Source of the DNA: Sinomicrobium soli
GTDB taxonomy: Bacteria; Bacteroidota; Bacteroidia; Flavobacteriales; Flavobacteriaceae
Length of the DNA: 64,000 bases
Reading direction: 5' to 3'
Assembly (NCBI RefSeq): GCF_003285545.1
Contig: NZ_QLNV01000008.1
Span: 1-64,000 of the forward strand
Part shown: positions 1 to 7,971 of the stretch, in pieces
Position numbering within the stretch: the first letter of the stretch is position 1
Layout: each line of letters starts with the position of its first letter
Notes under the pieces: model-generated
Database searches by the model: none
What the model was told of the DNA's origin: nothing
The model's input: the letters and a program-made list of their open reading frames with translations, nothing else
Made by a program: the position numbers and the translations under genes

Positions 1-272
1 TTAGACATCGTTCGTTTTGTGGTCAAAATTAGAACACTATACTATACCGGGAAAGATGTACTTAGACGGACGGATACTATGTACGCGCGGTAGATTTCGG
101 TAAGAATGGTTATAAGGTTTTTGACGGAAGTCCAATGGTAGCTCAAGATCCCGGTGTCACAAATGTTTATAACCATGACGAAAGTGGTGTGGAAGCATTG
201 GATCGGGATGGAAACCTTGGGATAGTCTCTGATAACCCGGAAATTGCAGATATCTTCAAAGGTCTCAAATAA
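1..272 (+). pseudogene. decayed or partial gene end, product unknown
   Basis: A coding-like stretch runs into the window from the left. Positions 1-93 read LDIVRFVVKIRT-YYTGKDVLRR in one frame before a stop. The neighbouring frame (66-272) then reads TDGYYVRAVDFGKNGYKVFDG and ends in DIFKGLK at TAA 270-272. Joining VLR to TDGYYV gives smooth protein-like sequence, so a single frameshift near 60-66 is likely. I see no start codon in the second frame. I do not recognise the family. It could also be the end of a gene spanning the edge with an assembly error. Confidence 0.35.
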
Positions 273-344
273 AAATCACCACCGCGAAGGTTATTAATAT
301 GAGGCAGGTATATGGGTTTTGAGAATTCCCCCAGTACCCAACAT

Positions 345-375
345 GAAAAAAGGCTCCCGATTTCCCGGAAGCCTT
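345..375 (-). terminator. Rho-independent terminator of the tRNA-Met transcript
   Basis: The arms 350-359 and 366-375 form a 10-bp stem (one G-T pair) around a six-base loop. On the minus strand the stem is followed by a run of T (A345-A350 on the plus strand). It lies just 3' of the minus-strand tRNA. Confidence 0.75.
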
Positions 376-387
376 GTCATTACCGAG

Positions 388-461
388 TAGCGAAGACGGG
401 ATTTGAACCCGTGACCTCAGGGTTATGAATCCTGCGCTCTAACCACCTGAGCTACCTCGCC
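388..461 (-). tRNA. tRNA with CAT anticodon (tRNA-Met type)
   Basis: Read on the minus strand, this folds as a complete 74-nt cloverleaf. The 7-bp acceptor stem GGCGAGG/CTTCGCT has terminal G-U and internal G-U pairs. The D arm is standard, the anticodon loop TTCATAA gives CAT, the T arm is ACGGG/CCCGT with loop TTCAAAT, and the discriminator is A. CCA is not encoded. A CAT anticodon can mean elongator Met or, after lysidine modification, Ile2. The lack of the initiator-type GGG/CCC anticodon stem argues against tRNA-fMet. Confidence 0.92.
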
Positions 462-612
462 ATCTTCATCGGGGATAAACTCCGATTAGCGGCTGCAAAT
501 ATAGAAACAAAATCGGGTATGACAAACACCTTTGGGAAAAAATATTTTATACTATAAATTTAGGTTTTATGGGAGAAATGGTTATATTGTCCAACTCAAA
601 ATACGAACAGAT

Positions 613-996
613 ATGCAGGACAAAATAAAATACGAACTCGAGTTTCAGATACAGTCTTCTCCCCAGCTTTTATATCAATATATATCGACCCCGTCGGGAT
701 TGTCGGAATGGTTTGCCGACAATGTGAATTCAAGGGGAGAAATGTATACGTTTATATGGGACGACAGTGAAGAAAAGGCCAAACTTGTCCGCAAGAAAAG
801 CGGTGAATCCGTAAAGTTCAAATGGGTTGCGGTCGAGGATGACTCGTTTTTCGAATTTAAGATCGTAGTAGACGAGATTACCAAGGACGTATCCCTGATG
901 ATCACGGATTTTACCGAAGAAGACGAACTGGACGAGGCCAGGATGCTCTGGGAAAACCAGATCGCGGATCTCAAGCATGTTCTCGGTTCTGCGTAA
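613..996 (+). CDS. START-like domain protein
   Basis: The 127-residue protein starts MQDKIKYELEF. It matches the Bacteroidota START-like (SRPBCC/Aha1-like) family: a single helix-grip domain that makes up the entire protein. Its hallmark segment LYQYISTPSGLSEWFADNV lies near residues 15-35, followed by strands rich in acidic residues and a C-terminal amphipathic helix (ARMLWENQIADLKHVLGSA). The ATG at 613 gives the usual family length. A longer reading from TTG 532 adds 27 residues unlike the family. The gene runs into a terminator hairpin just ahead of the next gene. The biochemical role of the family is unknown; lipid or small-ligand binding is inferred from the fold only. Confidence 0.85.
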   Translation: MQDKIKYELEFQIQSSPQLLYQYISTPSGLSEWFADNVNSRGEMYTFIWDDSEEKAKLVRKKSGESVKFKWVAVEDDSFFEFKIVVDEITKDVSLMITDFTEEDELDEARMLWENQIADLKHVLGSA

Positions 997-1025
997 TGAT
1001 ATTTGTGCATTAACCAGTATATTTG

Positions 1026-1051
1026 CCCTGAATTTAATTCGGGGTTTTTTT
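1026..1051 (+). terminator. Rho-independent terminator ending at the next start codon
   Basis: The 7-bp stem CCCTGAA/TTCGGGG has a 5-base loop and is followed by T1045-T1051. The ATG of the following aminotransferase gene begins at 1052, so the T tract occupies the place of its ribosome binding site. Confidence 0.75.
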
Positions 1052-1909
1052 ATGATCAATTTTAACGGTGAACTACTGCCTGACACCTCCCTTTTCCTGA
1101 ACCAGCAGAACAGGGCTTGGCGTTATGGCGACGGACTTTTTGAGACGATAAGGGTGGTCAATTCCAAAATATTCTTCTGGGAGGAGCACTACCTGAGGCT
1201 GATGGCCTCCATGCGGATACTGCGTATGGAGATCCCCATGAATTTTACGATGGAATACCTGGAAGGCGAAATAGGGCGGACCATTTCGGAGAACAGCCTG
1301 AATACCGCAGCGGTTAGGGTTCGCCTCGGGGTATACAGGAAACCGGGAGGGCTCTATCTTCCGCAGTCGAGAGGAGTGGAATACGTGATAGAGACGGCAC
1401 CTTTAAAAAATCCTTTTTATACCCTGGAAGAGAAAGGGGAAACCGTTGAACTTTTTAAGGATCACTGGGTGAGTTCGGGATTGCTTTCCACGCTCAAGAG
1501 CAACAACCGGATTATCAATGTGCTGGCTTCCGTTTACGCCGATGAAAACGGGTATGACAACTGTTTGCTGCTCAACGAAAAGAAAAATGTGGTGGAGGCT
1601 ATTAACGGGAATATCTTCCTGGTAAAAGGAAACACGATCAAAACACCGCCGTTGAGCGATGGTTGTATTAATGGTGTCCTGAGGAAACAGCTGATCGGGA
1701 TCATATCAAAAATGGAAGATTACACCCTGGAAGAAGCTTCGGTATCGCCTTTCGAACTGCAGAAATCCGATGAGCTCTTTACCACGAATGTCATCAGGGG
1801 TATCTGTCCGGTATCGGCTTATAGGAAGAAACGGTTTGCCACCGGTGTGAGCCGTAACCTTCTGGCAAAACTCAACCTTCACGTCCGCCTCGGAGGAGAC
1901 AACCGGTAA
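1052..1909 (+). CDS. aminotransferase class IV (PLP-dependent)
   Basis: This is a 285-residue fold-type IV PLP enzyme, the family of 4-amino-4-deoxychorismate lyase (PabC) and branched-chain aminotransferase. The motif WRYGDGLFETIRV lies near residues 24-36. The predicted Schiff-base lysine is in TLKSNN, about residue 149, and the cofactor-binding segment is EAINGNIF. Its size and the YGDGLFET motif are typical of the short Bacteroidota group annotated as PabC-like, so a folate-branch or branched-chain role is possible but the substrate is not decided by sequence. Start ATG 1052 (MINFNGE) is chosen because it gives the family N-terminus; the longer frame from 977 overlaps the upstream gene and its terminator. 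Confidence 0.85.
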   Translation: MINFNGELLPDTSLFLNQQNRAWRYGDGLFETIRVVNSKIFFWEEHYLRLMASMRILRMEIPMNFTMEYLEGEIGRTISENSLNTAAVRVRLGVYRKPGGLYLPQSRGVEYVIETAPLKNPFYTLEEKGETVELFKDHWVSSGLLSTLKSNNRIINVLASVYADENGYDNCLLLNEKKNVVEAINGNIFLVKGNTIKTPPLSDGCINGVLRKQLIGIISKMEDYTLEEASVSPFELQKSDELFTTNVIRGICPVSAYRKKRFATGVSRNLLAKLNLHVRLGGDNR

Positions 1910-1984
1910 ATGCCCTTGGAGTCATTGGGTTAATGTGTTATTCAGGCAACTCAATAACCTAATAACTCAATAACTTAGTAACTT

Positions 1985-2551
1985 TTAATTCAGATTGGGG
2001 TTTTCAGGCGCATTGGACCAGAGGAGGTAATCTCCTCCGAATTCGATCATTTTCTCTTTCCAGAAGGAAGAGGCCGCTTTCCTGATGACGTTGGTTTTAT
2101 AGGTGTTCTCGGCAACTATCCACGAATTGGACTGCAACTCTTTCTCGAGTTGCATGATTTCCCATCCTGCATAGCCCAGGAAGAACTTGATATCGCCACT
2201 CTTGATGTCCCCGTTGTTTATCAGCCCCGTGATCACTTCGAAATCGCCGCCCCAGTATATGCCGTGCGATATTTCGATACTGTTGGATATAAGCTCCGGG
2301 ACCCTGTGAATGAAATACAGGTTATCCTGCTCTACGGGGCCCCCGTTATATACCTTGAGAGGCCGGTCTATACCGGGAACAATGTCATTGAGGCGAAAGG
2401 CGAGGGGTTTGTTGAGAATAAACCCTATGGAACCCTGTTCGTTGTGTTCGGCCAGCAGTACTACAGATCTGTTAAACGACACATCACCTATAATGGAGGG
2501 TTCGGCTATCAGCAGATGTCCTTTCTTGGGTTTTAAGGCAATCATAGGCAC
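1985..2551 (-). CDS. YqgE/AlgH family protein
   Basis: This 188-residue protein spans the whole YqgE/AlgH (DUF179) fold. Its family signature is KKGHLLIAEPSI near residue 9, followed by FNRSVVLLAEHN and GSIGFILNKPL, then the VYNGGPV segment and the FLGYAGWE motif near residue 125. Family members are small cytoplasmic proteins of unsettled function; AlgH was first linked to alginate regulation in Pseudomonas. The gene converges with the aminotransferase gene and is separated from it by an AT-rich stretch with repeated TAATAAC and CAATAAC words. No operon partner is evident. Confidence 0.9.
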   Translation of the reverse strand: MPMIALKPKKGHLLIAEPSIIGDVSFNRSVVLLAEHNEQGSIGFILNKPLAFRLNDIVPGIDRPLKVYNGGPVEQDNLYFIHRVPELISNSIEISHGIYWGGDFEVITGLINNGDIKSGDIKFFLGYAGWEIMQLEKELQSNSWIVAENTYKTNVIRKAASSFWKEKMIEFGGDYLLWSNAPENPNLN

Positions 2552-2623
2552 TTCTTTCCCCTAAATCTAAAGAAAAAATCAATAAAAACAAATTTTCCGA
2601 CAGGGAAAGTGGGAGTAAATGAT

Positions 2624-2650
2624 AAAAAAAACACCCGCATGGCAGGTGTT
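2624..2650 (-). terminator. Rho-independent terminator of the HU gene
   Basis: On the minus strand, the arms AACACC/GGTGTT plus an inner GC/GC pairing (one mismatch between) form a hairpin followed by seven T. It sits 27 bp past the HU stop codon. Confidence 0.75.
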
Positions 2651-2676
2651 CCGAACATGTATTTTAAAGGGACTGA

Positions 2677-2949
2677 CTAATTTACGGCCTTACTCAATTC
2701 TGCCCCTGCTTTAAATTTAACCACTTTTTTGGCTGCGATTTTAATGGTTTTTCCGGTTTGGGGATTACGTCCTTCACGGGCTGCTCTTTTGGAAACAGAC
2801 CATGAACCGAATCCTACCAGGGATATTTTGTCTCCTTTTTTCAACGTTTTTTCAACGCTTCCCAGGAAAGATTCCAGAGCCTTCTTTGCTGCAGCCTTGG
2901 TGATACCGGCATCAGCAGCCATGGCATCGATTAATTCCGTTTTGTTCAT
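2677..2949 (-). CDS. HU family DNA-binding protein
   Basis: This is a 90-residue HU/IHF protein of canonical length. It has MNKTELIDAMAADAGITKA at the N-terminus, the FLGSVEKTLKKGDKISLVGFG dimerisation core, and the DNA-binding beta arm GRNPQTGKTIKI with the intercalating Pro near residue 62. It compacts and bends DNA as a homodimer. The gene is monocistronic, followed by a strong terminator and preceded by about 185 bp of AT-rich sequence, as expected for a highly expressed nucleoid protein. Confidence 0.95.
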   Translation of the reverse strand: MNKTELIDAMAADAGITKAAAKKALESFLGSVEKTLKKGDKISLVGFGSWSVSKRAAREGRNPQTGKTIKIAAKKVVKFKAGAELSKAVN

Positions 2950-3135
2950 AATATTAAGAATTTAAAAATTAATTGTTGGTTAAACATCGTTTAAAAGGTT
3001 ACACAAATTTATACGGATTTCGTTATAACGCAAGTAAAACCGGGGTAAATCCCCCTTTTTGTTAATAACTTCGAAAAATTGTTGATAACGTGTAAGTTTT
3101 TTCTGCGGTAAATAAGCTTGTACAACCGCATGAGT

Positions 3136-4083
3136 TTAGTTTACAGTACATTCCGTGCTGAAAGTATAGCCGTTGAGCAGGTCTGAAACCGCCATTTTCC
3201 GCTTTCCCGGAAGCTGTACTTCCCGCAGGTGAATATACCCCCCCTTTACAGGGATCTTAAGGCTGTTCCTGGAACTGATAAGCTTTTTTTCCGGTTCATT
3301 ATGGGAGGTAACCTCCATCACCGCATCCAGTATCTTCACTGGGATCTCTTCCCCGCGATCATCAAATACGGTCCACGCCCCCGGATAGGGACTCAAACCG
3401 CGTATATGATTGTATATTTCCCCGATGGGGCGATCCCAGTCTATCCTGCAGGTCTCCTTGTGGATCTTTTCGGCCTTCTTTAATACTTCGGGTTCGCGCT
3501 GTTTCTGCGGACGTACCCTGTTTTCAGCAATGGCCTGTACGGTATTGAGTACCAACCGGGCCCCTATGGTCATGAGTTTGTCGTGCAGGGCTCCTGCATT
3601 ATCATCAGGAGCGATATCGGTCTTGTCGTACATGATGATCTCGCCGGTATCGATCTTGTCATCTATAAAAAAGGTGGTGACCCCGGTCACTGTTTCCCCG
3701 TTCATGATGGCGCGGTTGATGGGGGCTGCCCCGCGGTAATCGGGCAGCAGTGATGCATGAAGGTTAAAGGTGCCGAATTCGGGCATCTGCCAGACTTCCC
3801 GGGGCAACATCCTGAAGGCGACCACTACCTGCAGGTTGGCATTCAGGGCACTCAATTCGTCCAGGAAGCCGGGATCCTTGAGGTTCGAAGGCTGAAGGAC
3901 CCTGAGGTGCTGTGAGACGGCATATTTCTTGACCGCCGGCTGTTGCAGTTTTCGCCCTCTCCCCGCGGGTTTGTCGGGGGCGGTAACCACGCCGGCAATA
4001 CGATAATTGTTCTCTACAAGTATTTTCAGGCTCTCCACCGCAAAATCGGGGGTTCCCATAAAAACAATATTGAGGTTTCGCAT
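3136..4083 (-). CDS. fmt: methionyl-tRNA formyltransferase
   Basis: This 315-residue protein starts MRNLNIVFMGTPDFAVESL. It formylates initiator Met-tRNA using 10-formyl-tetrahydrofolate. The N-terminal Rossmann-like catalytic domain contains the FNLHASLLPDYRGAAPINRAIMNG region, with the catalytic Asn-His pair and the hallmark SLLPxYRG. A C-terminal OB-like domain follows from about residue 205 (EIYNHIRGLSPYPGAW). Length is normal. It is transcribed downstream of recQ with a 21-bp gap, so the two probably share a transcript. Confidence 0.95.
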   Translation of the reverse strand: MRNLNIVFMGTPDFAVESLKILVENNYRIAGVVTAPDKPAGRGRKLQQPAVKKYAVSQHLRVLQPSNLKDPGFLDELSALNANLQVVVAFRMLPREVWQMPEFGTFNLHASLLPDYRGAAPINRAIMNGETVTGVTTFFIDDKIDTGEIIMYDKTDIAPDDNAGALHDKLMTIGARLVLNTVQAIAENRVRPQKQREPEVLKKAEKIHKETCRIDWDRPIGEIYNHIRGLSPYPGAWTVFDDRGEEIPVKILDAVMEVTSHNEPEKKLISSRNSLKIPVKGGYIHLREVQLPGKRKMAVSDLLNGYTFSTECTVN

Positions 4084-4104
4084 ACGTCTTGTTTTTTATC
4101 GGTT

Positions 4105-6024
4105 TCAATCAGGTTTTACCTGGTATTGGTTTTTGTCGTTAATACTTATTCTGCCTTCTTCGAGCAATCCCTTCAGTACCCGGAGGATATATTGTTCCCT
4201 GAAGGTAAGTGTTTCGGTCAGATCCCTGGAGCTCAGGGGCGCTGTTTTCAGCATCTTGAGAATTTCTTCCGCGATGATATTCCATATTCCGGCCGGAATA
4301 CGGTCGTTCTTATGGCTTACGCATACCGAGCATATACCGCAATCCGGAGTATCTGTCTCCCCGAAGTAAGACAGTATCTGCCGGCTTTTACAGGTCTTGT
4401 TGTCACTGATATACCGTATTACGGAAGCTATTTCTTCCTGCTTCTGGCGGTTCTGCTTTTTGATCTCCCTGGCGATCATATTGATGGTTATATCGTCTTC
4501 CCTCGGTACGAGAAAGGTGATCCTCGCATCGGTGTTTTCGGCCTGGTAGGCGATTATCCCGTCTTTTTCCAGCTGTTCCAGGACAGTCAGTATTTCCTTC
4601 TCCGGGGTGTTCAGTTTTTTTGCGATCAGTTGCGGTACGATACGGGTCTCGCCTTCAAATACGCCACCATAGGTTCGCAGGATGGCCTGGGTGGCCCGAG
4701 CCGCTCCGGGATTCTTCTCCAGGTAGTGAAAAAGCCTTCCCGAAGATACCGTAAACCGGAGGGTTGTTTTTCTGCCAAACTGCTCCGAAAGCGAGATCAC
4801 GGAATTCCTGTCGAGCAGTTTCAGGCTGTTGTACGTACGTGGCGGGCTCAACCGGTAGGTTGTGCAGAAACTGTTGAAATTAAAGGAAAATTCGGTGTTT
4901 TCCCCTTCTCCGTAGGGGATCTGGAAATAATTGTTCAGCTTGTGGTATATCAGCTTTACAAATGCAGTGTCCGGCAGCTGTTCCAGGAACTGCTTTTTCA
5001 GTACTGACTCATCCCCGCGATGTTTCAGTATTACGGCAAATGCCTTTTCGCCGTTTCTTCCCGCCCTTCCTGCTTCCTGGTAATAGCTCTCCATGTTTTC
5101 CGGAAGGTTCATATGGATTACGGTCCTGACATCCGGTTTGTCTATCCCCATGCCGAAAGCATTGGTCGCTACCATGACCTGTATGTTCCCGCCCAGCCAG
5201 AGGCGCAGTTTTTCCTCCTTATCGGCAGCGGGGATGCCCCCGTGAAAAAAACCGGCCGTAATGCCGTTGGCTTTCAGGTGTTCCGATATTTCAACGGTGG
5301 CCTTCCTGTTTCGTACGTATACAATGGAAGACTCCGGGTTTTTGTGCAATATCCGGAGAAGACGGTATAACTTGTCTTCTTCCTCAAATACCATATAAGC
5401 TATATTGGGCCTGGCAAAAGATTTCCTGAATACCGCTGCATCCTGAATATGAAGATTTTCCAGGATATCGTCGACAACCTTTCCGGTTGCGGAAGCCGTA
5501 AGCGCCACCAGAGGTACATCGGGAAACATTTCTTTAAGAATGCCGCAATTGCGGTAGGCGGGCCGGAAATCGTTTCCCCATTGCGATATACAGTGTGCCT
5601 CATCGATGGCTATCAGGCTTACCGGCATCTGTTTCAGGCGTTCTATAACCAGTTCCTGCTGTAATCTTTCGGGGGAGAGGTACAGGAATTTGTAATTTCC
5701 GTATATACAGTTGTCCAGGGTAGTGTCTACTTCCCCGTATGGCATTCCGCCGGTCAGTGCGGCGGCTTTTATGCCCCTGCTTTTCAGGTTTTCTACCTGG
5801 TCGCGTATCAGGGCTATGAGCGGAGATATTACGATACAGATGCCTTTTCCGGCCAGGGCCGGAACCTGGAAACAGACCGATTTTCCCCCGCCGGTGGGCA
5901 GTAATACGAGGGCATCCCGGCCGTCTGCAAGGGCATTGATGACCTGTCGCTGGGGGTGCCGGAAAGATTCGTGCCCCCAATACTTCTGTAATATGTGCAG
6001 TGGTTCTGTCGTGGTGCTCAGGGA
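4105..6024 (-). CDS. recQ: ATP-dependent DNA helicase RecQ, start codon unclear
   Basis: The open frame is 639 codons. It has motif 0 (KYWGHESFRHPQRQ), Walker A LPTGGGKSV, DEAH box IDEAHCISQWG, helicase motifs through QEAGRAGRNG, and an RQC zinc region with Cys residues in CKSRQILSYFG and CGICSVC. The C-terminal HRDC domain is absent, as in many Bacteroidota RecQ proteins of about 630 residues. The protein unwinds DNA 3'-5' in recombination repair. The frame opens right after an in-frame TAA at 6025-6027 and contains no ATG, GTG or TTG before motif 0. An ATG lies three codons upstream of that stop (6034-6036). Either a CTG start (6019-6021) is used or codon 4 is a nonsense change. Next downstream is fmt. 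Confidence 0.88.
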   Translation of the reverse strand, partial: SLSTTTEPLHILQKYWGHESFRHPQRQVINALADGRDALVLLPTGGGKSVCFQVPALAGKGICIVISPLIALIRDQVENLKSRGIKAAALTGGMPYGEVDTTLDNCIYGNYKFLYLSPERLQQELVIERLKQMPVSLIAIDEAHCISQWGNDFRPAYRNCGILKEMFPDVPLVALTASATGKVVDDILENLHIQDAAVFRKSFARPNIAYMVFEEEDKLYRLLRILHKNPESSIVYVRNRKATVEISEHLKANGITAGFFHGGIPAADKEEKLRLWLGGNIQVMVATNAFGMGIDKPDVRTVIHMNLPENMESYYQEAGRAGRNGEKAFAVILKHRGDESVLKKQFLEQLPDTAFVKLIYHKLNNYFQIPYGEGENTEFSFNFNSFCTTYRLSPPRTYNSLKLLDRNSVISLSEQFGRKTTLRFTVSSGRLFHYLEKNPGAARATQAILRTYGGVFEGETRIVPQLIAKKLNTPEKEILTVLEQLEKDGIIAYQAENTDARITFLVPREDDITINMIAREIKKQNRQKQEEIASVIRYISDNKTCKSRQILSYFGETDTPDCGICSVCVSHKNDRIPAGIWNIIAEEILKMLKTAPLSSRDLTETLTFREQYILRVLKGLLEEGRISINDKNQYQVKPD

Positions 6025-6099
6025 TTAATTATACATTGTTATAGATGTTGTTACGGCACTTCGGGACCTGTATATACGCCACCCGGACCAATAGCGTAC

Positions 6100-6660
6100 T
6101 TACATCATGCCCGGACTGTGGTTGCCGCAGGTGTGCAGGATAAAATCCGCCCGGTCCTTAACCGTACCTGTCGGTACTTCCACAGGGTGATGCCCGTATG
6201 CAATATAGGCAGATTTTATGAAATTGTGAATAGCCCTGGCCTGCCCGAAATCTTCATAACGCTCGTTATCCGATACGTAAATGGCTTCCCAGGGAGGGAA
6301 CAGGAATACCGTGTCGTACCTGCATTGCCTGCAGGTTTCGGCAAAGGACGGAGGGTAATCGGCTTCGGCATAGTGCATATAGGCGATGACATCGTGTACT
6401 CCCCGGTCGAGAAAGACCTTTTCCGCAGCCTGTTTGCCCGCTTCGTTATATTGTCGCTGGCGGCTCTGGATCAGTTTCTGACTGAACAGTAACGGATCGT
6501 TCAGAAAGAGCTGGTCTATGCCCAGTGTTCTCGCTTCCAGGATAACCTGCCTCGAAATTTCGGAAAAACAATTGTATCCCCGATGTTCCAGTTCGTGCAT
6601 TACCGTGGTTTTTCCTGTTCCGGGGCCCCCGGTAAGAACTATTTTATGTGTCTGTGCCAT
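6100..6660 (-). CDS. AAA family NTPase (AAA_28-type)
   Basis: A 186-residue P-loop NTPase. Walker A is LTGGPGTGKTT at residues 9-19. FLDRGVHDVIAYMHY follows as a Walker B-like segment near residue 84. A late Arg-rich helix (NERYEDFGQARAIHNFI) carries likely lid residues. The layout resembles small AAA_28 nucleotide-kinase-like proteins common in Bacteroidota, whose substrate is unknown. It is a single-domain cytoplasmic protein with no membrane segment. Its start ATG at 6660 directly precedes the conserved HKIVLTGGPG strand. It lies 75 bp upstream of recQ on the same strand and could be co-transcribed. Confidence 0.8.
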   Translation of the reverse strand: MAQTHKIVLTGGPGTGKTTVMHELEHRGYNCFSEISRQVILEARTLGIDQLFLNDPLLFSQKLIQSRQRQYNEAGKQAAEKVFLDRGVHDVIAYMHYAEADYPPSFAETCRQCRYDTVFLFPPWEAIYVSDNERYEDFGQARAIHNFIKSAYIAYGHHPVEVPTGTVKDRADFILHTCGNHSPGMM

Positions 6661-6753
6661 ATTGTTTTCAGAAAATGCAAAATAAACAAAAGCCGGTGTA
6701 ACATGGAAATTTGTTTTTGACCGATGTGGTCTGGCATATTTACCCGGATAGTG

Positions 6754-6761
6754 TATCTTTG
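6754..6761 (+). promoter_or_regulatory. candidate -7 element TATCTTTG ahead of the DUF493 gene
   Basis: TATCTTTG fits the Bacteroidota -7 consensus TANNTTTG. It lies about 80 bp upstream of the DUF493 start in the gap between divergent genes. I did not find a convincing -33 TTG at the expected distance. Confidence 0.4.
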
Positions 6762-6841
6762 TTTTATCATACCAATGAAACCCCTGATTGGTATCGCCTC
6801 AAACCCGTAAAGAGGATATTCCAAATTATAACAGATTATAT

Positions 6842-7129
6842 ATGGCTTCAGAGAAAGAAGAACAGTTTTACAAGAGATTGAAGGAAGAGCTGGAGAACTA
6901 TACCACCTGGCCGTCCAGGTACCTCTACAAGTTTATCGTACCTTCCGACAAAGAGAAAACCTCCGAAATAGAGCAGATTTTTGACAATACCGGTGCGGTG
7001 ATCAACACGAGAAAATCGTCCAATGGCAAGTATACTTCCGTTTCGGTAGAAGTGGTTATGGAGAGCGCCGATGCGGTTATTGATAAATACCAGGAGGTCG
7101 GAAAGGTGGAAGGAGTGATATCTCTTTAG
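6842..7129 (+). CDS. DUF493 family protein
   Basis: A 95-residue DUF493 (YbeD-like) protein with the ferredoxin-like alpha/beta pattern. FYKRLKEELENYTTWPSRYLYKFIVP leads, followed by FDNTGAVINTRKSSNGKYTSVSVEVVM and the closing YQEVGKVEGVISL. YbeD in E. coli resembles the regulatory domain of phosphoglycerate dehydrogenase, but the function is not settled. ATG 6842 matches the family start; a TTG further upstream would add an unrelated tail. It is followed 112 bp later by the DUF4290 gene and then murA, all in the same direction. Confidence 0.85.
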   Translation: MASEKEEQFYKRLKEELENYTTWPSRYLYKFIVPSDKEKTSEIEQIFDNTGAVINTRKSSNGKYTSVSVEVVMESADAVIDKYQEVGKVEGVISL

Positions 7130-7240
7130 ACATCTGCTCCTTATGTGGTAAAAAATCACTATTTTGCGGGCCGTTATCATTGACTTCCCGATGTTCAGTC
7201 TGAAACTTCATTTTAGGATTAATTAAATATCATATACATT

Positions 7241-7894
7241 TTGACAGACACTTTAGAATACAATACAGAGCGCCAAAGGCTTATTATTCCCGAATATGGG
7301 AGGCATATTCAGAAGATGATAGATTATGCGGTAGCCATTGAAGACCGCGATGAGCGCAACAAGGTGGCCAGGGCCATTATAGGAGTAATGGGCAACCTGA
7401 ACCCCCATTTGAGGGACGTGCCCGACTTTCAGCACAAGCTGTGGGATCAGCTTTTTATCATTTCGGATTTTCAACTCGATGTGGATTCCCCGTTTCCCAG
7501 GCCGGAAAGGGAATTGCTGGAACAGAAACCCGATCCGCTGGGATATCCGCAGAACCACCCCAAATACCGGTTTTACGGCAATAATATCAAACGCATGATC
7601 GACGTGTGCAATAGCTGGGAAGAGAGCGATCTCAAGGAAGGGCTGAAATTCACCATTGCCAACCACATGAAAAAGAGCTTCCTGAACTGGAACAAGGACA
7701 CCGTGGAAGATGAAGTGATCTTCGAACATCTTTACGAGCTCAGTGACGGCAAGATCAACCTGGCCAAATGGGATGAAGACCTGTCGGACAGCGACGACCT
7801 GATGCGGGGAAAATCCAAATACAGCGGAAAAACCGGTCAGAAAAGCAACCGCAACAACAAAAACAATAATAACAGGAACAAGAAACGTTATTAG
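7241..7894 (+). CDS. DUF4290 domain protein, TTG start
   Basis: This 217-residue protein opens with LEYNTERQRLIIPEYGRHIQKM, the conserved start of DUF4290 proteins, which are found next to murA across Bacteroidota. The body (residues 1-175) is predicted helical. The tail from about residue 195 is low-complexity Asn/Lys/Arg and probably disordered. No ATG precedes the conserved block, so TTG at 7241 is the likely start. The function is unknown. Its fixed position ahead of murA suggests a role tied to cell-wall synthesis or its regulation, which is inference. Confidence 0.82.
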   Translation: MTDTLEYNTERQRLIIPEYGRHIQKMIDYAVAIEDRDERNKVARAIIGVMGNLNPHLRDVPDFQHKLWDQLFIISDFQLDVDSPFPRPERELLEQKPDPLGYPQNHPKYRFYGNNIKRMIDVCNSWEESDLKEGLKFTIANHMKKSFLNWNKDTVEDEVIFEHLYELSDGKINLAKWDEDLSDSDDLMRGKSKYSGKTGQKSNRNNKNNNNRNKKRY

Positions 7895-7971
7895 AAACAG
7901 TTTAATGGTGGTCCCGGTATCATTTCGGCGTATACGATATTGATAACGGACTTCAAAAATCCTGATCTTTA

